Shown: positions 1 to 9,354, numbered from the stretch's first letter. The stretch is 64,000 bases of DNA from Pseudomonas sp. Au-Pse12 (GCF_021341665.1 NZ_JAJTTH010000006.1:434001-498000); one strand, 5' to 3'. Translations and numbers: made by a program. The notes: generated from the letters alone by a model not told the origin.

Positions 1-2535
1 GGCCACCGAGTAACCGGCCGGCAGGCTGGCGGCGAAGCGCTCGATCGTCGGCTTCAGCTGCTTGACCAGGTCAGTGGGCTGGATCGCGTCGCGCACCGCG
101 GCCTTGATGGTGATGGTCGGCTTGCGGTCGCGGCGCCACACCAGCGGCTGCTCCAGCTCGTAGCCCACGGTGGCGAAGGCCAGCAGCGGAATCGACGTGC
201 CGCTGGGGGTGACGATCTGCAGGTTCTGCAGGGTTTCCGGGGAACCGCGTTCATTGTCGTCGGCGCGGCCGACCACGTTGATCAGGTAGATGTCGTCATG
301 CACCTGGGTCACGGTGGAACCGCTGACGATGCTGTTCATCAGTTGCGCCACGTCCTCGGAAGACAGCCCCAGTTGCCGCGCCTTGTCCTGGGCGATGTCG
401 ATGCGCAGCACTTTGCCGGGCTCGTTCCAGTCGTAGATGATCTCGCCGATGTGCGGGTTCTTGTCCAGTTCAGTGGCCAGGTCGATGGCGTGCTTGCGCA
501 CCTGGTCGATGTCCTTGCCGCTGACCCGGTACTGGATCGGTCGCCCCACCGGCGGGCCCATTTCCAGGGCCTGCACATAGCTGCCGATGCCGACGAAGTC
601 TTCGCGCAGGCGCTTCTGCAGGCGCTGGGTCAGGGCGGTGCGCTGCTCCAGGCCCTTGCTGACGATCACCAGCTGGGCGTAGTAGGGGTTCTGCAGCTGC
701 TGGTCCAGGGGCAGGTAGAAACGGATCGCGCCCTCGCCGATGTAAGTGCTCCAGCGCTCGATGTCCGGGTCGTCCTTGAGGGTCGCTTCCAGGCGGTCCA
801 CGGCCTGGCGGGTCTCGTTGATCGAGGCGTTCTGCGGCAGGTTGAGGTCCACCAGGATTTCCGGCCGGTCGGAAGACGGGAAGAACTGGTTCTGCACGAA
901 GCGCATGCCGAACACCGAGGCGACGAACAACAGCACGGTGATGCCGATCGCCCACCAGCGGTTGCGCATGGCCCACAGCAGGCCGCCATTGAAGGCCCGA
1001 CCGACGCGCCCCGGCTCCTCGGAGTGGGGTTTGACGTCAGTGCTGAGGATATGCAGGCCGATCACCGGGGCGAACAGCACCGCGACGATCCACGACACCA
1101 GCATGGCCACGGCGATCACTGCGAACAGGGTGAAGGTGTACTCGCCGGCGGAGCTGGCGTTGAGGCCAATGGGCACGAAGCCGGCCACGGTGACCAGGGT
1201 TCCAGTGAGCATCGGGAAGGCGGTGGAGGTGTAGGCGAAGGTCGCCGCCTGCTCCTTGCTCTCGCCCTTTTCCAGGCGCGTGACCATCATTTCCACGGTG
1301 ATCATGGCGTCGTCCACCAGCAGCCCCAGGGCGATGATCAAGGCCCCCAGGGAAATCCGCTGCATGGTGATGCCGCTGTACTCCATGAACACGAAGACCA
1401 TGGCCAGCACCAGCGGGATCGAGCAGGCCACCACCAGCCCGGCGCGCACCCCGAGGCTGATGAAGCTCACCACCAGGACGATGATCACCGCCTCGAACAG
1501 GGCGCTGGTGAAACCGCCCACCGCCTCCTGCACCACCTCGGCCTGGTCGGACACCTTGTGCACGCCGATGCCGACCGGCAGGTCGGCGGTCAGCTCATCC
1601 ATGCGCGCATGCAGGGCCTTGCCGAAATCCTGGATGTTGCCGCCCTTCTTCATGGCAATCGCCAGGCCGATGGCCGGCTGGCCATTGAAGCGGAACAGCG
1701 GCGTGGAGGGGTCGACGTAGCCGCGGCTGATGTCGGCGATGTCGGCCAGGCGATAGAAGCGGTCATTGAGCCGCAGGTTGACCGTGGCCAGGTCCTTCTC
1801 CGAGGCGAACTGCCCGGAAGTGCGCACCGAAATCCGCTCCGGCCCGGCCTCGATCACCCCGGCCGGGGTCACCGCGTTCTGCGCTTGCAGGCTTTGCAGG
1901 ACCTGGCGCTGGTCGATGCCCAGGGCCGCCAGCTTGCGCGTGGAAAAGTTCAGGTAGATGACTTCGTCCTGCTCGCCGACCATCTCCACCTTGCCCAGGT
2001 TCGGCACTTCGCGGATCTGCGCCCGTACCTGCTCCACGTAGTCGCGCAGCTGGCGCATGCTCAGGCCGTCGGCGGTAAAGGCGTAGACCGAGCCGAACAC
2101 ATCGCCGAATTCATCGTTGAAACCCGGGCCCTGCAGCCCCTGGGGAAAGTCGCCGCGAATGTCGTTGATCTTCTTGCGCACCTGGTACCAGATCTCGGGA
2201 ATGTCCTTGGCACTGGTGGTGTCGCGCAGGTAGACGAACACCGTCGACTCGCCGGGGCGGGTGTAGCTTTTCACGTAGTCCAGCGAATCCAGTTCTTCGA
2301 GTTTTTTCTCGATGCGGTCGGTGACCTGCTTCAGGGTTTCTTCCTGGGTCGCGCCGGGCCAGCGGGTCTGGATCACCATGGTCTTGATGGTGAAGGACGG
2401 GTCTTCCTCGCGCCCCAGGTTCATGTACGAGAAGACGCCCATCAGCAGCGCGACGAACATCAGGTACCAGACGAAGGACTGATGCCTGATCGCCCATTCG
2501 GAGAGGTTGAAGCTTCCTTTGCTGGCAGGCGTCAT
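1..2535 (-). CDS. triC: RND efflux pump inner-membrane transporter, TriC-like (3' end cut by window edge)
   Basis: Proton-driven resistance-nodulation-division transporter of the inner membrane. 845 codons are visible from ATG at 2535, and the reading frame runs off the left edge, so the C-terminus is missing (the family is about 1,000-1,050 aa). The N-terminus MTPASKGSFNLSEWAIRHQ leads into a first membrane helix followed by the GREEDPSFTIKTMVI stretch typical of this subfamily. Helices around residues 330-480 include the GLLVDDAMITVEMM segment, which carries the conserved charged pair of RND helix 4. The start codon overlaps the stop of the upstream adaptor gene (ATGA at 2532-2535). Two adaptor genes before one RND pump is the arrangement of P. 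aeruginosa TriABC (triclosan efflux with OpmH). The substrate here is inferred from family only. Confidence 0.88.
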   Translation of the reverse strand, partial: MTPASKGSFNLSEWAIRHQSFVWYLMFVALLMGVFSYMNLGREEDPSFTIKTMVIQTRWPGATQEETLKQVTDRIEKKLEELDSLDYVKSYTRPGESTVFVYLRDTTSAKDIPEIWYQVRKKINDIRGDFPQGLQGPGFNDEFGDVFGSVYAFTADGLSMRQLRDYVEQVRAQIREVPNLGKVEMVGEQDEVIYLNFSTRKLAALGIDQRQVLQSLQAQNAVTPAGVIEAGPERISVRTSGQFASEKDLATVNLRLNDRFYRLADIADISRGYVDPSTPLFRFNGQPAIGLAIAMKKGGNIQDFGKALHARMDELTADLPVGIGVHKVSDQAEVVQEAVGGFTSALFEAVIIVLVVSFISLGVRAGLVVACSIPLVLAMVFVFMEYSGITMQRISLGALIIALGLLVDDAMITVEMMVTRLEKGESKEQAATFAYTSTAFPMLTGTLVTVAGFVPIGLNASSAGEYTFTLFAVIAVAMLVSWIVAVLFAPVIGLHILSTDVKPHSEEPGRVGRAFNGGLLWAMRNRWWAIGITVLLFVASVFGMRFVQNQFFPSSDRPEILVDLNLPQNASINETRQAVDRLEATLKDDPDIERWSTYIGEGAIRFYLPLDQQLQNPYYAQLVIVSKGLEQRTALTQRLQKRLREDFVGIGSYVQALEMGPPVGRPIQYRVSGKDIDQVRKHAIDLATELDKNPHIGEIIYDWNEPGKVLRIDIAQDKARQLGLSSEDVAQLMNSIVSGSTVTQVHDDIYLINVVGRADDNERGSPETLQNLQIVTPSGTSIPLLAFATVGYELEQPLVWRRDRKPTITIKAAVRDAIQPTDLVKQLKPTIERFAASLPAGYSVA

Positions 2536-3602
2536 TGCGCGCGATCCTCGTCGATTTTGACTTTCTGCCCCGGTTTGAGGCTGTTGACGCCGGCACTGAC
2601 CACGCGCTCGCCGGGCTTGACGCCGTGGCTGATCAACGCCGAATCGCTGTCGCGGCTGAGCACCTGGACCTCACGCGGGGCAACGGTCTGGCTCTGCGGA
2701 TCGATGACCCAGATCCGGGTCTGGCCCGCCACCTCTTGCAGGGCACTGAGCGGCAGCTCGGTGCGCGGCGTGATGGCGGTGCTCAGGGTCACGCTGATGG
2801 CGGTGCCCAGGCGAAAGGCCTCGGGGGTGTCCTTGAGGGTCAGGCGCGCGCGGCGGGTGCGGGTCGCGCTCTGGGCCTGGGGCTCAATCTCGCGCACCGT
2901 GGCGGTGGTGTTGATGCTCGGGTCCAGTTGCGCCGCCACCTTGAACTCCACGTCCGCCGGCAGCTGGTCCACCAGGGTCGCCGGCAAATCGATCACCGCT
3001 TCCTTGATCTCCGGTCGGGCCAGGGTCACCACTTGCTGGCCGGCGGTCACCACCTGCCCGGCCTCGGCGTTCCAGGCGATGACCACGCCGCCGTGATCGC
3101 TGCGCAGCTGGCTGTAGTTGAGCTGGTCCTGGGCCTGGCGCACCGCGGCCTTGGCCTGATCCAGGGCGGCGCCGGTAGTCTTCAGGTCGGTCTGGGCGAT
3201 GTCCAGTTGCGCCTGGGCGCCGACGCCGCGGTCGAACAGTTCCTGCTGGCGCCGGGCATTGGCCTGGGCGTTGATCCATTGCGCCTCGACCTTGGCCAGG
3301 TCGCCCTGGGCCGCGCGCAGCTGGTTCTGCTGGTCGGTGGGATCGAGGGTCGCCAGCAGGTCACCGGGGCCGACTTCGGCGCCGACATCGACACTGCGGT
3401 TGGCGATGCGCCCCGGCACCCGGAAGCCCAGGTTGGTTTCATAACGGGCCTGGATGTTGCCGGCAAAGCGCCCCAGGCTTTCCTCGGACTGCGGCGCCAC
3501 CTGGAACGACAGCACCGGGCGCACCGGGTCCGGCGCCGGTTCTTCCCTGGAGCAGCCCGGCAACAAGGCGCAGGCCCAGAACAACGGCAGCAGGCGCTTC
3601 AT
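2532..3602 (-). CDS. triB: RND efflux periplasmic adaptor lipoprotein, TriB-like
   Basis: Membrane-fusion protein linking the RND pump to an outer-membrane channel. It is 356 aa and starts MKRLLPLFWACALLPGC, a lipoprotein signal with lipid-modified Cys at residue 17. After it come the biotinyl-lipoyl-like half motifs (NLGFRVPGRIANRSVDVGAEV, and later GQVVTAGQQVVTLA) flanking a long Gln/Ala-rich alpha-helical hairpin at about residues 95-160. A beta-barrel and membrane-proximal region follow (ELPLSALQEVAGQTRIWVID). The open frame extends further upstream, but the ATG at 3602 overlaps the stop of the preceding gene by 4 bp and directly begins the signal peptide, so that start was chosen. Paralogous to the gene before it. 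Confidence 0.88.
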   Translation of the reverse strand: MKRLLPLFWACALLPGCSREEPAPDPVRPVLSFQVAPQSEESLGRFAGNIQARYETNLGFRVPGRIANRSVDVGAEVGPGDLLATLDPTDQQNQLRAAQGDLAKVEAQWINAQANARRQQELFDRGVGAQAQLDIAQTDLKTTGAALDQAKAAVRQAQDQLNYSQLRSDHGGVVIAWNAEAGQVVTAGQQVVTLARPEIKEAVIDLPATLVDQLPADVEFKVAAQLDPSINTTATVREIEPQAQSATRTRRARLTLKDTPEAFRLGTAISVTLSTAITPRTELPLSALQEVAGQTRIWVIDPQSQTVAPREVQVLSRDSDSALISHGVKPGERVVSAGVNSLKPGQKVKIDEDRAQ

Positions 3603-4693
3603 GGTTGTGCTCCCGGGTCCCGGGGCTGCCCGGCAACTTCGACCCGCATCCCCGGGTGCAGCAACTGCCCACCCGCCACCACCACCTTCTCGCCGCCCTT
3701 GAGGCCGTCGCTGATGATCACCTTGCCGGTCAGGTAACGCCCGACCTTGACCGTGTGCAAGGCGGTCTTGCCGTCCTCGCCCACCAGCCACACCGCCGGT
3801 TCACTGAGGTTCTTGGTCAGGGCCGACCAGGGCAGCACCACCGTGGCCTTGCCCTGGGCCCGGGCCGTGGCGCTGACCACCGAGCCCAGGTCCATGCCCG
3901 GCGGCAACGAGTCGAGCACCACCTTGACCTGCACCGTGCCGCTCTGGGCCGAGACCACCGGGGTCACCTCGCGGACCTTGCCGGTGGTGGTCACCTTGGG
4001 GTTGTCCAGCAGGCTGATGTGGATGGTTTCCTGGCCCGGCGGCTGCATCAACAGCGACTCGTAGACGTTGAACACCGCGTCGCGCTCGCCGTCCCGGGCC
4101 AGGCTGAAGATCGGCATGGTGGCCTGCACCACCTGGCCGACCTCGGCCTGGCGCGCGGTGATCACCCCCGGCGCCTCGGCCACCAGCTCGGTGTAGCCCA
4201 ACTGTTCGCGCGCGTTGGCCAGTTGCGCCTGGGCCGCGCTCAGAGCGCTCTGGCTGCTGCGCAGGGCGGCCTGTGCCGAATCGTATTCACTCTGGCTGGT
4301 GTAGCCCTTGGGCAAGAGCTTCTGCTGACGGACGAACGCCGCGCTGGCCTGCTTGACCCGCGCCTGCTCGGCGAACACCGCGGCGGCGGCGGAATCGACC
4401 TGGGTCTGCAAATCCTTGGGGTCGAGCCTGGCCAGCACCTGCTGGGCCGACACCCGGTCGCCGACATCCACCTTGCGCTGGATGATCTTGCCGCCCACAC
4501 GGAACGACAACTCGGTCTGCACCCGCGCCTGGATGTCACCGGTGAGGGTCACCGAAGGCGCGAAATCACTGCTCTGCACTTCCTCGATACGCACTCGCGG
4601 GCGGTCCTTCTCGGTCGGCTTTTCCGCGCCGCAGCCGCCGAGCAGAGCCAGCAGCCCCAGCCCCACCATCCACTTCGAATTGAGACCGGTCAT
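3599..4693 (-). CDS. triA: RND efflux periplasmic adaptor lipoprotein, TriA-like
   Basis: First gene of the efflux operon, 364 aa. The N-terminus MTGLNSKWMVGLGLLALLGGC is a lipoprotein signal with Cys21 as the predicted acylation site. Lipoyl half motifs (TELSFRVGGKIIQRKVDVGD and GVITARQAEVGQVVQ) flank a coiled-coil hairpin, and the C-terminal domain ends in GGEKVVVAGGQLLHPGMRVEV. A clear AGGAG ribosome site lies just upstream of ATG 4693. It overlaps the next adaptor gene by ATGA. Two different adaptors for one pump is unusual among RND systems; in TriABC both are needed, which is established for P. aeruginosa. No dedicated regulator or outer-membrane channel gene is seen beside it. Confidence 0.88.
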   Translation of the reverse strand: MTGLNSKWMVGLGLLALLGGCGAEKPTEKDRPRVRIEEVQSSDFAPSVTLTGDIQARVQTELSFRVGGKIIQRKVDVGDRVSAQQVLARLDPKDLQTQVDSAAAAVFAEQARVKQASAAFVRQQKLLPKGYTSQSEYDSAQAALRSSQSALSAAQAQLANAREQLGYTELVAEAPGVITARQAEVGQVVQATMPIFSLARDGERDAVFNVYESLLMQPPGQETIHISLLDNPKVTTTGKVREVTPVVSAQSGTVQVKVVLDSLPPGMDLGSVVSATARAQGKATVVLPWSALTKNLSEPAVWLVGEDGKTALHTVKVGRYLTGKVIISDGLKGGEKVVVAGGQLLHPGMRVEVAGQPRDPGAQP

Positions 4694-4792
4694 GCAGGCT
4701 CCTTGTGCTTGTTCGTCGCGCCAGTGACGTTACGACTGTGAGCTTAGAACAGGGTTCAACCCTTGCACGCCGGTCCATCAGTGATGGGCTTC

Positions 4793-4817
4793 GGTGGCGA
4801 GTGAGCCTGCTCCCGCT
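4793..4817. repeat. Degenerate REP-like element
   Basis: The sequence around 4793-4817 reads as a variant of the REP unit GTGGCGAGGGAGCTTGCTCC, here with TGAGCCTGCTCC, between triA and the divergent ATPase gene. The remaining spacer 4694-4952 holds the divergent promoters, and I see nothing else in it. Confidence 0.5.
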
Positions 4818-4952
4818 CGGCTATGCAGCAGCCGCAACGGCCCTCGACGCGCTCTATCCTGGCAAGCACAACGTCGGTTTCGGGGGCAGCCGCAATCCAG
4901 CTCCCTCTCTACAAATCAGGCACACTGCGCGCCACGCAACAGGAGACCCGGC

Positions 4953-6113
4953 ATGCTCAAGACCCTGGCGGTGGCCAATTACCGCTCCATCAACAAACTG
5001 GTGATTCCCCTCGGCCGGCTGAACCTGATCACCGGCGCCAATGGCAGCGGCAAGTCCAACCTGTACCGCGCCCTGCGCCTGCTGGCGGAGACCGCCCAGG
5101 GCGGGGTGGTCAACGCCCTGGCCCGCGAGGGCGGGCTGGATTCGACCTTCTGGGCCGGGCCGGAACACCTCAGCCGCCGCATGCGCAACGGCGATGTGCC
5201 GATCGAAGCCAGCGTGCGTTCCTCCAGCAAGCGCCTGCGCCTGGGCTTTGCCGGTGAAGACTTCAGCTACGCGATCGCCCTGGGCCTGCCGGAACCCAGC
5301 CACTCGGCGTTTGCCCTGGACCCGCAAATCAAGAAGGAGTGCATTTGGTCCGGGCCGTTCTACCGCCCCGCCAGCCTGCTGGTCGACCGCGCCGGCCCAT
5401 TGATCCGCGCGCGCCAGGGGCGCAGCTGGGACGTGCTGAGCCAGCACACGCCGGATTTCGACAGCCTGTTCGACCAGGTGGGCAGCCTGCGCGCTTCACC
5501 GGAGGTACTGCAGCTGCGCGAGTTCATCCGGCGCTGGCGCTTCTACGATCACTTTCGCAGCGACAGCGAAGCCCCGGTGCGCCAGCCGCAACTGGGCACC
5601 CGCACCCCGGTGCTGCACCACGACGGCCGCGACCTGGCGGCGGCGTTGCAGACCATTCGCGAGATCGGCGACCCCGAGGCATTGCAGGCGGCCATCAGCG
5701 ACGCCTTTCCCGGCGCGCGCCTGAACATCGCCCCGCTGCAGGGCGGACGCTTTGCCATCGAGTTCCATCAGGAGGGTCTGTTGCGGCCGCTGTCGGCCGC
5801 GGAGCTGTCGGACGGCACCTTGCGCTACCTGCTGCTGGTGGCCGCCTTGCTGACCCCGCGCCCGCCGAGCCTGATGGTGCTCAACGAACCGGAGACCAGC
5901 CTGCACCCGGACCTGTTGCCAGCGCTGGCGCGCTTGATCATCAGTGTTTCCGAGCAGTGCCAGGTGTGGGTGGTGTCCCACGCCCGGCGCCTGATCGCGG
6001 CCTTGCAGGAAGACCCCGAATGCAACTGCATCGTGCTGGAAAAAGAGCTCGGCCAAACCGGCATCGTCGGCCAGCGCCCGCTCGACGAACCGGCGTGGTA
6101 CTGGCCGGACTGA
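4953..6113 (+). CDS. SMC/RecF-like AAA family ATPase, stand-alone
   Basis: 386-aa P-loop ATPase of the AAA_21/RecF-SMC type. The N-terminus MLKTLAVANYRSINKL is the typical entry strand of this family, followed by Walker A GANGSGKSN at about residues 29-37. The C-terminal half carries an ELSDGTLRYL ABC-like signature, then Walker B and D-loop LMVLNEPETSLHPDLLP, and a VVSHARRLI switch histidine. AGGAG at 4941-4945 fixes the ATG at 4953; a longer frame upstream is ignored. No nuclease or partner gene is adjacent, in contrast to the ATPase at 30447-31490. The Walker B has N-E-P instead of the usual D-E-P, so the Mg-coordinating Asp is replaced by Asn. Function unknown; possibly DNA repair or defense. 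Confidence 0.8.
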   Translation: MLKTLAVANYRSINKLVIPLGRLNLITGANGSGKSNLYRALRLLAETAQGGVVNALAREGGLDSTFWAGPEHLSRRMRNGDVPIEASVRSSSKRLRLGFAGEDFSYAIALGLPEPSHSAFALDPQIKKECIWSGPFYRPASLLVDRAGPLIRARQGRSWDVLSQHTPDFDSLFDQVGSLRASPEVLQLREFIRRWRFYDHFRSDSEAPVRQPQLGTRTPVLHHDGRDLAAALQTIREIGDPEALQAAISDAFPGARLNIAPLQGGRFAIEFHQEGLLRPLSAAELSDGTLRYLLLVAALLTPRPPSLMVLNEPETSLHPDLLPALARLIISVSEQCQVWVVSHARRLIAALQEDPECNCIVLEKELGQTGIVGQRPLDEPAWYWPD

Positions 6114-6133
6114 AAATCGCGCCCCCCACACCC

Positions 6134-6237
6134 TGTAGCCGCTGCCGCAGGCTGCGACAAGGTCCGCAGGACCTTCCGAGGCCCTCAAGAGCGGCGTCTC
6201 CTTCGGAGCCGTTCGCAGCCTCCGGCAGCGGCTACAC
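6134..6237. repeat. REP/BIME element with inverted TGTAGCCGCTGCCGCAGGC arms
   Basis: Left arm TGTAGCCGCTGCCGCAGGC begins at 6134, and an imperfect inverted copy (GCAGCCTCCGGCAGCGGCTACA) ends near 6237. The middle is a GC-rich stem. The same arms recur at 10634-10804 and 54475-54596, so this is a dispersed intergenic repeat family of the genome. Confidence 0.8.
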
Positions 6238-6277
6238 AGTGGATTCAGGATCCGCTTTCAGCCGCCAGCAGTGCGCC

Positions 6278-7162
6278 TCAGCCCTGCCATTTGCCGCCTT
6301 CGACGATCACGCTCTCAGGCGGGGTGTCATCGCTCAGTTCCTTGCGCACGTACTGGTCATACAGCTTGAGCAGGTATTTCTCTTCGCCCAGCTTGGCCAG
6401 TTCGGCATTCACCCAGTCCCGCAGCTCGAGGTTGCCCTTCTTCACCGCCGGGGCAATCGGTGCCTGCTCGCCCAGGGTCTGCGGCAGCACGCGGTAGCCC
6501 GGGTTCTGCTTGGACCAGCTGAACAGGATCAGGTTGTCCTGGGCATAGGCATCGCCACGACCATTGGCCAGGGCCTGCAGGGACTCGGTGTTCTTCTCGA
6601 ACTTCAGCAGTTTCCAGTCCGGGTGGTTCTGGGTCAGCCACAGGTCGGCGGTGGTGCCGGTGGTGACGATGGTGGTGCGGCTCGCCAGGTCATCCAGGCT
6701 CTTCACCGCGCTGCCTTCGGGCACCAGGGCCTGCACCGCCACCTTGAGGTTGGGGTTGGTGAATTCCACCGCTTCCTTGCGCTCCGGGGTCACGGTCATG
6801 TTGGCCAGGATCAGGTCGACCTTGTCGCTCTGCAGGAAGGGAATGCGGCTGGCCGGTTCCACGGCGACGAATTCCACCTTGTTCTCGTCCCCCAAAAGGT
6901 CCTTGGCGAACTGGCGGCCGATGTCGGTATCGAAGCCCACATAACGCCCGGTTTCATCGACGAAACCGAACGGCGGCTTGTCGGTGAACACGCCGACGAT
7001 CAGCTTGTCCCGGGCCTTGATCTTGTCCAGGTAGCCGGCCGCCGGCGCGGCGCTGGCGGTCGTGGCCGCAGGCTTGGGCGCATCATTGGATTTATCGCAG
7101 CCGGCCAGCAGGGCCAGACCGAACAGCGGCAGTAACAACAGCGAAGACTTGGCAGTTTTCAT
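6278..7162 (-). CDS. Polar amino-acid ABC transporter substrate-binding lipoprotein
   Basis: 294-aa periplasmic binding protein of the SBP_bac_3 family. Lipoprotein signal MKTAKSSLLLLPLFGLALLAGC, acylated Cys22, then a low-complexity Ala/Pro linker. The core has LIVGVFTDKPPFGFVDETG, FAKDLLG, LILANMTVTPERKEAVEFTNP and a TTIVTTGTTADLWL hinge segment, all typical of binders for amino acids such as cystine, glutamine or arginine. Last gene of a four-gene operon on the minus strand (permease, permease, ATPase, binding protein), overlapping the ATPase gene by ATGA at 7159-7162. The substrate cannot be read from sequence. Nearby sulfur genes make a sulfur-containing amino acid a reasonable guess only. 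Confidence 0.88.
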   Translation of the reverse strand: MKTAKSSLLLLPLFGLALLAGCDKSNDAPKPAATTASAAPAAGYLDKIKARDKLIVGVFTDKPPFGFVDETGRYVGFDTDIGRQFAKDLLGDENKVEFVAVEPASRIPFLQSDKVDLILANMTVTPERKEAVEFTNPNLKVAVQALVPEGSAVKSLDDLASRTTIVTTGTTADLWLTQNHPDWKLLKFEKNTESLQALANGRGDAYAQDNLILFSWSKQNPGYRVLPQTLGEQAPIAPAVKKGNLELRDWVNAELAKLGEEKYLLKLYDQYVRKELSDDTPPESVIVEGGKWQG

Positions 7163-7941
7163 AAGAGCTCCAGTTCCTTTTTGGGGGCTTTCTTGGGCAG
7201 TGCTTCAACGAACGAGAACTTCTCCAGGAACTGCTGCGCGCGTGCGCTCTGCGGGTTCGTGAAGAAAGCCTCGGGGGTGTTCTGTTCCACGATGCGCCCG
7301 CCGTCCATGAACACGATGCGGTCGGCCACGGCCCGGGCGAAGGCCATTTCATGGGTGACGATCAACAGGGTCATGCCGTCCCGGGCCAGGCCCTGGATCA
7401 CTTGCAGCACTTCCTTGACCATCTCCGGATCAAGGGCCGCGGTGACCTCGTCGAACAGCATCACCTGGGGGTTCATGCACAGCGAGCGGACGATGGCGAT
7501 GCGTTGCTGCTGGCCGCCGGACAGTTGCCGGGGAAAGGCTTCGCGCTTGTCCAGCAGGCCCACCCGCTCCAGCAGCGATTCGGCCTGGTCCTGGGCTTCA
7601 CGACGCTGGCGCTGCTGCACCTTGAGCGGCCCGAGGAGGATGTTGTCCAGCACGTTCATGTGCGGGAACAGGTGATAGCTCTGGAACACCATGCCGATCT
7701 GCTGGCGCACCTGGCGCCAGTCGGTAGCGGGGCTCAGCAGCTCGCGCCCGGCAAAACGCAGGTGCCCGCTGTGGGCCGTTTCCAGGCCGTTGAGGCAGCG
7801 CAGCAAGGTGCTCTTGCCGCAGCCGCTGGGGCCGAGGATGACGATCACCTCCCCCGCCGCCACACTCAGGTCGACTTCCTTGAGCACCTGCTGCGGGCCG
7901 AAGAATTTGTTGAAACCCTGGAACTCGATCAATGCGCTCAT
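7159..7941 (-). CDS. Polar amino-acid ABC transporter ATP-binding protein
   Basis: 260-aa nucleotide-binding subunit of the GlnQ/HisP class. Walker A GPSGCGKST lies near residues 38-46, Q-loop MVFQSYHLFPHMNVLDN, signature LSGGQQQRIAI, Walker B VMLFDEVTAALDP and switch VTHE. Starts at ATG 7941, overlapping the stop of the permease gene by 4 bp. It powers the two permeases encoded just upstream and works with the lipoprotein encoded next. Confidence 0.92.
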   Translation of the reverse strand: MSALIEFQGFNKFFGPQQVLKEVDLSVAAGEVIVILGPSGCGKSTLLRCLNGLETAHSGHLRFAGRELLSPATDWRQVRQQIGMVFQSYHLFPHMNVLDNILLGPLKVQQRQRREAQDQAESLLERVGLLDKREAFPRQLSGGQQQRIAIVRSLCMNPQVMLFDEVTAALDPEMVKEVLQVIQGLARDGMTLLIVTHEMAFARAVADRIVFMDGGRIVEQNTPEAFFTNPQSARAQQFLEKFSFVEALPKKAPKKELELL

Positions 7942-8597
7942 GCTTGCGTCCAGCGCCGCTCCAGCACGCGGGAGGCGGCCGACAGCGGGTAGCAGATAAA
8001 GAAGAAAAACAGGAATAGCACGCCGTAGATCAGCACCGACTCGTAGGTGCGCTCGATGATCTGCTGGCCGACCTTGATCACGTCCACCACGCCGATCAGC
8101 ACCGCCAGGGAACTGGTCTTGATGATCCGCGTGTAGACGTTGATGGTCGGCGGCGTCATGCGCTTCAGCGCCTGGGACAGCAACACATAGCCGTACAGCT
8201 GGGCAGCGGACAGGCCGATGGACAACCCCGCTTCACGCTGGCCCCGGGGCAGCGATTGCAGGGCGCCGCGCACCACCTCGCCGACCTCGCTGGCGCCCCA
8301 CAGCGACAGCACCAGCACTGCACAGGTGAAGCTGGGAATGCTGAGGCCGAAGAAGATCGGAAAACCGAAGAACAGCAGGTACAGCCAGACCAGCACCGGG
8401 ATCGCCCGGAACAGCTCCAGGTAGATCCGCAGCGGCACCTCCAGCACCTTGCGCTGCAGGCTGCGCAGCACGCCATAGAGCACCCCGCCCAGGGTGCTGA
8501 AGGCGATGCTCAACAGCGAAATCGACAAGGTCTGCGCCGCGCCCCGGGCCAGTTGCGGCAGGGACACCAGCAACAGTTCAAGACCCGAACTGGCCAT
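7938..8597 (-). CDS. Polar amino-acid ABC transporter permease (second)
   Basis: 219-aa inner-membrane permease of the HisM/GlnP family with about five hydrophobic segments. The EAA-loop region reads GQREAGLSIGLSAAQLYGYVLLSQALKRMTPP, which docks the ATPase. Start ATG at 8597 overlaps the end of the preceding permease gene by 20 bp, and its own stop overlaps the ATPase gene. It should form a heterodimer with the product of 8578-9243. Confidence 0.9.
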   Translation of the reverse strand: MASSGLELLLVSLPQLARGAAQTLSISLLSIAFSTLGGVLYGVLRSLQRKVLEVPLRIYLELFRAIPVLVWLYLLFFGFPIFFGLSIPSFTCAVLVLSLWGASEVGEVVRGALQSLPRGQREAGLSIGLSAAQLYGYVLLSQALKRMTPPTINVYTRIIKTSSLAVLIGVVDVIKVGQQIIERTYESVLIYGVLFLFFFFICYPLSAASRVLERRWTQA

Positions 8598-9243
8598 GTT
8601 GCAACCTCCTTTCCAGACGGCTGAGCAACAGCGACAGCGGCAAGAACAGCAGCACGCAGATCAGCGTCAGCACCGCGAGCATTTCGTAGGTTTTGTAGTA
8701 CAGGGCGATGTAGCTCTTGGTGGTGTAGAGAATCTCCGGCACCGCCACCGCCGAAACCACGGTGGTTTCCTTGAGCAGGAAAATGAAATTGGCGAACAGC
8801 GACGGCAGGCTGAGGATCCCGGCCTGAGGCAGGATCACGTAGCGCAGCAGTTGCCACTGCGACAGGCCGATCGAGCGCCCCGATTCCAGCTGCGCCAGGG
8901 GCACCGCTTCCACCCCGGCGCGCAGCACTTCGGTGAGATAGGCGCCGCCAAGGAAGGTCATGGTGATGATCGCCGCGGTGAAGCCGGAGACCTTGATCCC
9001 CAGGGCCGGCAAGGCGAAGTAGACGAAGAACAGCTGGATCAGCAGCGGTGTGTTGCGCGCCAGTTCCACGTACAGGCCGATCAGCCGGTGCAGGTAAGGG
9101 GTGCGAAACACCAGGACAGTGGCGTTGATCAGGGCCACCAGCAAGGACGTGCCGATGGCGATCAGGCCGACCTGCAGGGTCACCCCCACGGCTTTGAGAA
9201 AGGCCGGCAGGGTGCTGAGGATAAACGCGTAATCGAGGGTCAT
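8578..9243 (-). CDS. Polar amino-acid ABC transporter permease (first)
   Basis: 221-aa HisM/GlnP-family permease starting MTLDYAFILSTLPAFLKAVG. The EAA-loop segment is PLAQLESGRSIGLSQWQLLRYVILPQA. First gene of the importer operon, with the promoter region lying in 9244-9458. A CGTTAAGGCATA element at 9355-9366 in that region resembles elements in front of other genes of this window and is a candidate regulatory site. Confidence 0.9.
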   Translation of the reverse strand: MTLDYAFILSTLPAFLKAVGVTLQVGLIAIGTSLLVALINATVLVFRTPYLHRLIGLYVELARNTPLLIQLFFVYFALPALGIKVSGFTAAIITMTFLGGAYLTEVLRAGVEAVPLAQLESGRSIGLSQWQLLRYVILPQAGILSLPSLFANFIFLLKETTVVSAVAVPEILYTTKSYIALYYKTYEMLAVLTLICVLLFLPLSLLLSRLERRLQHGQFGS

Positions 9244-9354
9244 GAATCATCCTGGACGCCGCTGGGGTACAGCGGCGGTGGTGCAGTCCGTGGGGCAGTG
9301 GGTAACCGCCCGGCTGCCGCGACTTTATAGCTATAAAAAGCAGAATTTAAATAC

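Noticed and set aside
298..3096. 932-codon open frame on the plus strand opposite the RND pump
   Set aside because: It is the antisense shadow of a high-GC gene; no family resemblance, His/Gln-rich, and the minus-strand frame is a clear RND transporter.
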